From Streptomyces fulvoviolaceus (GTDB lineage: Bacteria; Actinomycetota; Actinomycetes; Streptomycetales; Streptomycetaceae), in the NCBI RefSeq assembly GCF_000718165.1, contig NZ_JOEY01000089.1, positions 1 to 23,214 on the forward strand: a stretch of 23,214 nucleotides of DNA, read 5' to 3'. Of the stretch, positions 7,759 through 14,553 are shown piece after piece. The position numbers and the translations under genes were made by a program. Each line of letters begins with the position of its first letter. The first letter of the stretch is position 1. Below the pieces are notes generated by a model. That model saw only the letters and a list, made by a program, of their open reading frames with translations. It ran no database searches and had not been told where the DNA came from.

Positions 7759-8049
7759 GAGCCGCCCCTCCGCGGGGCAGCGGCAGCAGTCGTCGGCCAG
7801 TGAGATCGGGCGGTCAGCAGGTCGGCGGCATGAATCTGTCGCCACCGCGGTGTTGTGGTTCCGTGGAGATGGGGTTCCAGTGGCATGCCCGATCGAATAT
7901 TTCCAGCGTCGTCCTGACCTACGGAATCCGCAAGCGGGCGAGCCCCGCGAACGGCTCGCGCCCTTTCCTGGAAAGCCAGTTGAATCGCAAAACACTCGGT
8001 TGAATGGCGAAAGGAATGGCTTGCCCGCTGGTTCGCGACCGCGCTGTCT
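7759..8049. other. No gene recognised
   Basis: About 290 bp between the nuclease relic and the EACC1-like relic. Several frames are open on both strands but none matches a family I know. Local AT content rises around 7880-8010, which would suit the promoter region or lost 5' part of the plus-strand relic that follows. Confidence 0.4.
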
Positions 8050-8340
8050 CTGCGAGGAACTGCTGCAGCTTGACTTGGACGACGTGACAGCCGTTCCCGG
8101 TGCAGACGTTCCGCCCGGTGCGCGGGCCGTGGACGTCACGCAGGTGGGTGCCCTGGAGGTCTTGCCACCGGGCTGAGCCAGGTCACGAGCCTGCTCCGTG
8201 ACTGCTGGCGGGGCCGCTGGCGCGGGCAGAACCCGTTGATACGCCTGATGCTGGACGGCGACGTGTCCTGTAGGGATCTCCGAGGCCACGGACGAGCAAG
8301 TGGCCGACATGTTCGACCAGTTCGGGGGATCCATGGAGTA
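8050..8340 (+). pseudogene. Frameshifted relic resembling effector-associated constant component EACC1
   Basis: Three consecutive plus-strand segments in different frames read like one small actinobacterial protein. The first contains EELLQLDLDDVTAVP and PPGARAVDVTQVGALEV and ends at TGA 8174. The second (from 8173) reads LSQVTSLLRD and then IRLMLDGDV. The third (from 8273) reads GISEATDEQVADMFDQF. The order, an ELLxLDVDDV element, a PPGARAVD element, an amphipathic helix, a charged beta strand and a final short helix, matches what I recall of EACC1 proteins. These are small constant partners of variable effectors such as trypsin-like proteases in conflict systems. At least two frameshifts and a small loss near 8265 make it non-functional. 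The family name is from memory and uncertain; that the three pieces belong together is firmer. Confidence 0.5.
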
Positions 8341-8361
8341 TCCGCAGTCCAGCGGCGCAGC

Positions 8362-8771
8362 TCAAGGCTGAGAGAGGAGCTGCACCCGGACGTCGTCCCG
8401 TAGGGGAGGATGATTGTTCGATCCCGGCCACGCTCCCAGTCCGGCGTGACCAGGAACAGCCGCCCACCGGATGCCAGCAACAGTCGGAAGCCGGTATATG
8501 GGTGCCGATAGATCCGGTCGCCCTCTCCGGCTGCACCGAGCTGGGTCGCAGTAATCCCTGTAGGCAGATCGTCCAGCGGCACCTTGGTGTCAACCATGGC
8601 TTCGGGCCGGCGGTCGAGTGCGGCCGCGTCTTCCTCGCCCCGCCCCAGGCCGTATGTCCACGCCAGTTGGGTCGATGCCCAGAAGAGACCGGCCACGAAC
8701 AGCCCCAGTGCACACATCGCGCCGAGGTGTCGGACTGGGAAGGTCCGCCACCGACGTCTTCGCGAGGTGAG
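8362..8771 (-). pseudogene. Frameshifted single-pass membrane protein of unknown function
   Basis: The minus strand encodes a basic N-terminus, one transmembrane helix (residues from ATG at 8717, ALGLFVAGLFWAS), then an extracytoplasmic part with DDLPTGITATQL, YTGFRLLLASGGRLFLV and a last strand TIILPY. At about 8398 the frame slips by one base. In the next frame the protein would close as DDVRVQLLSQP and stop at 8362, which is the ending expected for this Streptomyces family. Without the shift the frame runs on with nonsense to 8136. I see no start codon with a ribosome binding site at the expected N-terminus. A single-base sequencing error could account for the frameshift alone. Confidence 0.6.
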
Positions 8772-8961
8772 GATGATGGGTCGCTGCCCCGTCTGGCGAG
8801 GCTTCCCGCTGGCGGCGCTTGGAGCGCCGCCGGCAGGCAGATGGCCTTGATCAGCTGAACGCCTTCCGAGTTGCGGCACTGACCGCTCGCGCGGCACTCT
8901 GGAACTACAGGCTGTATTGGCCGTTCCCCAGTCTCATCATTCGTGCCGGGTGGTGAACGCG

Positions 8962-9861
8962 ATGGCGGGCAGAGACGTTCCCAGGGATGAAATACGACAG
9001 CGCTGGGAAAAGAGCACGGGTGACGAACTTTCTGTAGCAGCTGCCCTGCGTGAACGGAACCTTGATCTCGCTAATACCCAACCGGAGATCGACCAGCGTC
9101 GTGAGCGGCTGTCCACTTACAACCTGGAACTTGAGGTCATGGTCGATGGCGACGACTCTGTGTGGCTCAGTTTCCTCAGCAGAGCTCTGATAACTTCCCG
9201 TTCAGTGGGTCGAGTTGTCACTCTTCTGCCCCGCGAGCCGATAACTGCTGAGGGCACTGGCGTGATGATTTCTCGTCGTTTGCTGCTCACGAATAATCAT
9301 GTTGTGCCGGACAGTGATCTGGCAGCCAGCATGGGAGTGCAGCTGGGATACGACTATGACGACGAAGGGGACCCGCTGGTGAGCACCGACTACCAGTTCG
9401 CCCCCGAGATCTTCTTCTTCACCGTCCCGAAGGAAGACCTGGACTTCACAGTTGTTGCGATCGCTGAACCACTGGGTGAGGACCGCGGCTTCGTGCGGCT
9501 CATCGAGCAGCAGGGAAAAATTCTCAAGGCCGAGCCTATGAACGTGATTCACCACCCGGCGGGCGAGCGTAAGAAGCTGAGCATTCGAGATAACCGCCTG
9601 GTCTCTGAAGACGATCAGTGGTTGCGCTACACCAGCGACACCCGGCGTGGTTCATCTGGCGCTCCAGTGTTTAACGACCAGTGGGAGATGGTGGCCCTCC
9701 ATCACGGAGGCGTAGAGGCGCGTGATGTACAGGGTCGCGAAGTGAGCTGGAACGAGGGTGCCAGAGTGAGCCGCATCGCAAGGAAGTTGCAGGACGCGGA
9801 ACTCTCGCCGGAGCAGCGGGATTTGGTCAAAGAAGCGTTGAGTGAGGGAGCGGGCGAATGA
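8962..9861 (+). CDS. Trypsin-like serine protease, leaderless
   Basis: A 299-residue protein with an N-terminal helical region (about 1-65, charged, possibly a short coiled coil) and a chymotrypsin-fold protease domain (about 80-285). The catalytic triad is complete: His113 in LTNNHVVP, Asp161 in DLDFTVVA, and Ser232 in RGSSGAPVF, followed by ALHHGG. There is no signal peptide, so it probably acts in the cytoplasm. ATG at 8962 gives the cleanest N-terminus. GTG at 8953 and TTG at 8917 are in-frame alternatives, and none has a strong ribosome binding site. The stop overlaps the start of the hydrolase gene (ATGA). Third codon positions are visibly less G/C-rich than in flanking genes, pointing to acquisition by transfer. 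Leaderless proteases of this kind occur as effectors in bacterial conflict systems. Confidence 0.85.
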   Translation: MAGRDVPRDEIRQRWEKSTGDELSVAAALRERNLDLANTQPEIDQRRERLSTYNLELEVMVDGDDSVWLSFLSRALITSRSVGRVVTLLPREPITAEGTGVMISRRLLLTNNHVVPDSDLAASMGVQLGYDYDDEGDPLVSTDYQFAPEIFFFTVPKEDLDFTVVAIAEPLGEDRGFVRLIEQQGKILKAEPMNVIHHPAGERKKLSIRDNRLVSEDDQWLRYTSDTRRGSSGAPVFNDQWEMVALHHGGVEARDVQGREVSWNEGARVSRIARKLQDAELSPEQRDLVKEALSEGAGE

Positions 9862-10781
9862 ACGCGACACTGGTGTTTGTCCATGGACGCTCTCAGCAGT
9901 TCAAGGACCCCGATGAGATCAAGCGGAATTGGTTGGCAGGCCTCGCCTCCGGCTTGGTAAAGGCAGATCTGGAGACGGGGTCCGTCGTTGACGGTACTGC
10001 AGTAGCGTTCCCTTTCTACGCCAACTTGCTCTATGGGATCACAAAAGACCTGGCCCGCGATCCGTTGGAACTTGAGTCCATGACGGACAACCTCGATGAC
10101 GCAGCTCCGCTTCACCCGTACATGCCGCAAGACGTGGGAGTCCTCGAGCGGCAACTCCTGCATGATATGAGGGTTTCCGCTGAAGCCTCCGGAATGGTCC
10201 CAATCGAAGGGCCTGCGACTGTCGTTGCCGGCCGAATCGAACTTGAAAGTGTGAGGGAGCGAGTGCTGGCCTGGGGCGTCACCCGCCATGTACTGGCGGC
10301 GCTCTCCCGTCATACACGCGTCGACCAGGAGATCATTTCCGCGTACTTGCGCGATGTGGCCGTATATCTGACCAAGGCGCGCGGCAGTGTTCTTGACGTG
10401 GTGAAGGCAGCCATCCCACCGGACGGTGGGCCAATCGTGCTCGTCTCGCACAGCCTGGGCACGGTGGTGGCCTGCGACCTACTGGCCGACGAGAACCTAT
10501 GCCGGCGCACCAAGCTCTGGGTGACAGCGGGCTCGCCGCTAGGCCTGGAAGCGGTCTGTAAAAATCTTGAGACTCCAGGCCCCCGCAACATCGACGTCGA
10601 CTGGCTGACCACCTATGACGTCAGCGACATCGTCGCCTTGGGGCATCCGCTTCAGAAGAGGGACTGGGGCGGTGTCGAGAATGTGCAAGTCGATAATGGC
10701 GACGAACCGCACTCCATCGAGAGATATCTCGGCCATCCGGAAGTTGCTCAGCGGATCGGCGCCGCTCTCGCTGGTGCGTAG
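9858..10781 (+). CDS. Alpha/beta hydrolase partner of the trypsin-like protease
   Basis: A 307-residue protein with an N-terminal LVFVHGR strand-turn (oxyanion region, residues 5-11), a helical insert of some 150 residues, and the nucleophile elbow SHSLG at 197-201 with Ser199. Candidate acid residues are Asp254 or Asp257 in TTYDVSDIVA, and the candidate histidine is His285 in DEPHSIERY. No signal peptide is present. The layout resembles lipase/esterase-like hydrolases found next to effector genes, but the substrate is unknown. The gene overlaps the protease gene by 4 bp and shares its lower GC, so the two are one transferred unit. It ends just before a strong terminator. Confidence 0.8.
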   Translation: MNATLVFVHGRSQQFKDPDEIKRNWLAGLASGLVKADLETGSVVDGTAVAFPFYANLLYGITKDLARDPLELESMTDNLDDAAPLHPYMPQDVGVLERQLLHDMRVSAEASGMVPIEGPATVVAGRIELESVRERVLAWGVTRHVLAALSRHTRVDQEIISAYLRDVAVYLTKARGSVLDVVKAAIPPDGGPIVLVSHSLGTVVACDLLADENLCRRTKLWVTAGSPLGLEAVCKNLETPGPRNIDVDWLTTYDVSDIVALGHPLQKRDWGGVENVQVDNGDEPHSIERYLGHPEVAQRIGAALAGA

Positions 10782-10785
10782 AGAA

Positions 10786-10831
10786 CCAAGGCCTGGCCGG
10801 TCAGCGGGCATGGATACCGGCCAGGCCTTGG
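10786..10831 (+). terminator. Strong hairpin terminator
   Basis: The arms CCAAGGCCTGGCCGGT and ACCGGCCAGGCCTTGG pair perfectly over 16 bp with a 14-base loop, starting five bases after the hydrolase stop codon. No U-run follows. It closes the protease-hydrolase operon and separates it from the large metallopeptidase gene. Confidence 0.85.
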
Positions 10832-10980
10832 CGGCTTGCACGTGGGATGTGATGAATCCAGGCAGGCCGTCAACGGACGCCATGTGATCCCCGTTTTCTC
10901 GAGCAGCCTTCGATCGAGCTGGCAAGGGTGCTCGCCAGGCGTCCCTGCAGCCGGGGTGGTAGGAGCATCGGAGAGTAGCC

Positions 10981-13900
10981 ATGATCACGCAGCTCGCTTC
11001 ACTGAACGACGCGATAGCCGCAGTCGAAGACATCGATCGGGGTCTTATCTGGTTGGTGGAGGGCGACGGGCCGTGCCTGGCGTCATGGAACCAGTCCGCC
11101 GGACAGCTCGACCGGCACGTGGCCCTCCCCTCCGCGCCGAGCGGTGTCGCCTTGAGCGGCGACCGCAAGGATGTCGTGATCTCCCTCCAGGACGGAACGA
11201 TCATCACCGTGCCTGCCGACGATCCGGCAGCGGGCACGACACAGGTCGCCCAGGTGCCCCACAGACTCGGTCAACTGACGGCCACCACACCGCTCACCGG
11301 CCGTGGGCACGCGCTCGCGGTCACCGAGTCGATGTCGCGCGTGATGGCCGTGCGTCTTAGCGACGGCCAGGTACGCAAGGTGGTGGACGTCCCAGATCTG
11401 ACCGGCGTGACCGCCCGAGCCTCGGACGTGTGGGCCGCGGCGACGACAGCGGGCGAAGGCCGACTACTCAAGATCACCACCGGTAGCACACAGGGCATCG
11501 TGTCGGGCCGGCTACCCACGGGACACCTCACCGTGAGTGCCGACCGCGAGCTGCTGTTGACCGCACACCCCGCCGCCGACCGCGTGTCTGTCTTTCGCTT
11601 CGCCGACGGCAGCGTGACCGTCTGCGCCACCGACACACCCGAGCTCGACGGACGTATCGTCGAGATGCATGGCCTCGACGACGGACGCCTCCTTCTTCTC
11701 ACCGCCAAGGGCCTTGCCGTCGCCGACGACCTCGCCGACCTCGAAAGCCGGCCTCGGTTGGTGCCGCCGGCCGATCCCTTGTTCGTCGGCTCCTGGGTGC
11801 CCCTCCAGTACGACCTGTCGGGCTCCTCGCTCACAGGCGACGACCTGACGTTCGTCGTCCACGGCGACCCCGATGCCGCCCTGGTCTCATACACGTCGAC
11901 GACCCCTGGTCCCGGCGGCCACAAGGTGCCCATGCTCATCGCCGGCGGCTTGCTCGGCCAGTTCGAGGTCTCCATGGTCGAAACCAGCACGGGCCAGGAG
12001 CTCGACCGCGCCACCTTCGAGGTGACCGACCACTGGCGTGACCCCGACCACGGCCCTTCCAAGATGTACCAGGGCGACAGCGCCCCGCCCCCCGCCGGAG
12101 ACTGGGGCGGCGGACCGAACACCCCGCAGAACCTCGGCACGAACACGCACAACGGGCGCTGGCGTACCCTCATCCTGCTCGTCAACACCACGGACGGTTC
12201 CTTTCCGGCATCCGCCACCGACCTGGCCGCCGCCCGCAAGGCGATCCTCGACGAGGTCCAGGACGGCGTCTCCTTCAACGGCCAGACACGCTCGGCACGC
12301 CACTACTACGAGGAGTTGTCGGGCTGGAACGTCAACACAGGCCGCGGCCTCACCGTGCAGGCGTACAACAACCGTGTCTACGGCCCGGTAGACCTGCCGG
12401 AGGGCTGGGACAGCTACTTCACACAGAAGAAGGACGCCGCCGGGACCGTCACGGACGCCCGCTGGTCCTCGCTCGGCGCGACTGTCCAGACGATCATCAC
12501 CCGGACGATCTCGACCGGCCTGCTCACCAACGCCGACTACGGCAACATCGACGTCCTGCTGATGGTGCCGTTCTCCCCGGACGCGCCGGGAGCGGGATCC
12601 AACCGCTTCGTGTGGCCGCACGCCAACTCGGCGCAGACGTTCCTGGCCGGGACCAACGTCGCAAACGACCAGGAGACCTTCGGTTTCGTCTTCGCACCGC
12701 CCGACTTCGCGACGCAGGACGGCCGCCAGTTCCACACCACGCTCTCGCACGAGTTGGGGCACACCCTCGCGCTGCCCGACCTCTACAACTTCCCGTCCTA
12801 CACGCCGAACATCACCAGCAGGCTTGCCGGCGGATGGGACATGATGGCCGGCAGCCGCGACACCTTGCCGCACTTCACCCTCTCCAACCGGATGCGCCAG
12901 GGCTGGATCGACGCCGGTCACCTGAAGCTCTACAACTTCCGCGGCGCGGCCAGCGTCAACGACTCGATCACGCTGCACGCCGCTGAACTCGGCAATCCGC
13001 CGGCCGGTCGCGTGCGCGGCATCGAGATCCGCCTGGCCGACGGCTGGAACACCTATGTCGAGTACCGCGGGCGACAAGCGGGCCAGATCGGCGACACCCT
13101 GCCGACCGACCGGCGGGTGGTCATCACCGACGTCACATCGGACGCCTTCGTCACACCCACGTCACGTCCTCCGATCATGTTCGTCCAGAACGACCAGGAC
13201 GGGGACGGCCCGATCCTGGACACGACGGCCGACTACGAGGACGTCGACCCCGCGACCCAGAAGACACTCCTGGTCAAAGTCGTCTCGACGGCGGCCGACA
13301 ACGCGGTCGTCAAGGTGGAGTACGGCTCCAACGGTCGCCCCGACCCGGGTATCCGCCCCTGGACCGGCGGCCCCGACTGGCAGAGCCCCGACATCGAGAT
13401 TCGCAACGCCAAGTCGATGGCGGATCCTGGGCGCTGGTACAACACGCCCTGGATCGGTAACCCGAATTCTGTGATCGCGAAGGTCCGCAACAGTGGCGAC
13501 CTGCTCTGCAAGGGCGTCGTCGTCGACTTCTTCGTCATCGAGTTCTCGACGGGCGACGGCCCTATGGTGCCCCTGGGCAGCGACACTCACGACATCCCGC
13601 CCAACGCGACCCAGGAGTTCACCGCCGGATGGTCCCCGACCAGCGCCACGGGCCACTACTGCATCGTCGTCCGCATACGGCTCTACCAGGACCCGACAGC
13701 CGCTGGAGTAATCGAGACGAACATCTACAACAACGAAGCACGGTCCAACTACACCCGCTTCGTGTCCGCGTCCGCATCCCCCTCGTCCCGCGCGCTTGCC
13801 CGCGTCCAGCTGGCCAATCCCTTCGAGGACTCCACCTTGGTCAAGGCGGTCGTCCATCAGACCCACCGCTTCCACCGCGTCTACATAGACCACCAGTGGC

Positions 13901-14418
13901 TGCGCGTGCCAGGCGGATCGAGTCGGCCGGTCTGGGTGTTCGACGAGGCACTGGCGGGGTTCCCCGAGGCCGCGGAGTACGGCGAGATCACCGAGGAATT
14001 GTGGGGGCGCGACAACAAGGTCAGCATCGAAGGCTGGGCAGACCGCCCATTCAGGGCCGACTGCGGCGCGCCCACCCTGACTGGCGGCGCGGGCATCCGC
14101 GTCGGTTCCGGCCGAGCGACCGAAATCCGCGTTCTCGAAGCGTCCGTGAGCTATGCCAGTGGCACGGTCGAATATGTCGACGGAGCCGGCGGCGCTCCCG
14201 ACGGAAAGGTCATCGTCGTCGCCCAGGAGTCGGACGAGACGGGCGTGATCAACCCGATCGGAGACCGGGTCACGGGCGAAGGCACGGTGAGCAACGGCCA
14301 GTTCGGAATGGAGTTCAATCGCCGACTCGACGCCGACCACGGCGTCGTACAGGCTCATTTCCTCGGCGACTTCGGCGGCGCACCGTCAGAGAGCGAGCCA
14401 GTACGGGTGCACGACTGA
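10981..14418 (+). CDS. Large M6-like zinc metallopeptidase with propeller-like N-terminus, leaderless
   Basis: A 1145-residue protein. Residues 1-270 show recurring short strands (for example VALSGDRKDVVISL, LTVSADRELLLTAHP) suggestive of a beta-propeller. A metallopeptidase domain spans about 390-690: the zinc motif HELGHTLALPD lies at 590-600, with histidines 590 and 594 and Glu591, followed by GGWDMMAGS from 617, a pairing typical of immune inhibitor A (M6) peptidases. Residues about 800-925 (PDIEIRNAKS to NNEARSNY) resemble a CARDB-like beta domain. The remainder is beta-rich and unassigned. There is no signal peptide at MITQLASLNDAIAAV, though M6 enzymes are normally secreted. GGAGAG lies five bases before the ATG. 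The gene stands alone downstream of a terminator. Codon use is typical high-GC, unlike the preceding pair. Confidence 0.82.
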   Translation: MITQLASLNDAIAAVEDIDRGLIWLVEGDGPCLASWNQSAGQLDRHVALPSAPSGVALSGDRKDVVISLQDGTIITVPADDPAAGTTQVAQVPHRLGQLTATTPLTGRGHALAVTESMSRVMAVRLSDGQVRKVVDVPDLTGVTARASDVWAAATTAGEGRLLKITTGSTQGIVSGRLPTGHLTVSADRELLLTAHPAADRVSVFRFADGSVTVCATDTPELDGRIVEMHGLDDGRLLLLTAKGLAVADDLADLESRPRLVPPADPLFVGSWVPLQYDLSGSSLTGDDLTFVVHGDPDAALVSYTSTTPGPGGHKVPMLIAGGLLGQFEVSMVETSTGQELDRATFEVTDHWRDPDHGPSKMYQGDSAPPPAGDWGGGPNTPQNLGTNTHNGRWRTLILLVNTTDGSFPASATDLAAARKAILDEVQDGVSFNGQTRSARHYYEELSGWNVNTGRGLTVQAYNNRVYGPVDLPEGWDSYFTQKKDAAGTVTDARWSSLGATVQTIITRTISTGLLTNADYGNIDVLLMVPFSPDAPGAGSNRFVWPHANSAQTFLAGTNVANDQETFGFVFAPPDFATQDGRQFHTTLSHELGHTLALPDLYNFPSYTPNITSRLAGGWDMMAGSRDTLPHFTLSNRMRQGWIDAGHLKLYNFRGAASVNDSITLHAAELGNPPAGRVRGIEIRLADGWNTYVEYRGRQAGQIGDTLPTDRRVVITDVTSDAFVTPTSRPPIMFVQNDQDGDGPILDTTADYEDVDPATQKTLLVKVVSTAADNAVVKVEYGSNGRPDPGIRPWTGGPDWQSPDIEIRNAKSMADPGRWYNTPWIGNPNSVIAKVRNSGDLLCKGVVVDFFVIEFSTGDGPMVPLGSDTHDIPPNATQEFTAGWSPTSATGHYCIVVRIRLYQDPTAAGVIETNIYNNEARSNYTRFVSASASPSSRALARVQLANPFEDSTLVKAVVHQTHRFHRVYIDHQWLRVPGGSSRPVWVFDEALAGFPEAAEYGEITEELWGRDNKVSIEGWADRPFRADCGAPTLTGGAGIRVGSGRATEIRVLEASVSYASGTVEYVDGAGGAPDGKVIVVAQESDETGVINPIGDRVTGEGTVSNGQFGMEFNRRLDADHGVVQAHFLGDFGGAPSESEPVRVHD

Positions 14419-14553
14419 GCGCGACAGTTCGTTGTGACCGTGCCTTGGTAAGGGGGCGGCTCGGCGAGTGCGGTACGTGCCGTACGGCGTGGGCGGTCAA
14501 CTCGGTGCGGGCGAGCGTGGCCGGGGCGTCAGATCGAGGGGGCGTGCACGGGG
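14419..14553. other. Intergenic region between convergent genes
   Basis: The gap between two converging genes. It contains the 8-bp palindrome CCGTACGG near 14477-14484 and a nearby GGTACG, but no long hairpin that I can see. Termination must rely on weaker structure or on factor Rho. Confidence 0.5.

Noticed and set aside
8776..8954. Short plus-strand frame just before the protease gene, ending LIIRAGW
   Set aside because: No suitable start codon near the frame opening, high Arg/Trp content and no family match. It may be chance, or the tail of something lost.
14467..14490. Possible terminator between the convergent genes (GGTACG and CCGTACGG)
   Set aside because: The arms do not pair over more than a few bases, so I did not annotate a terminator.
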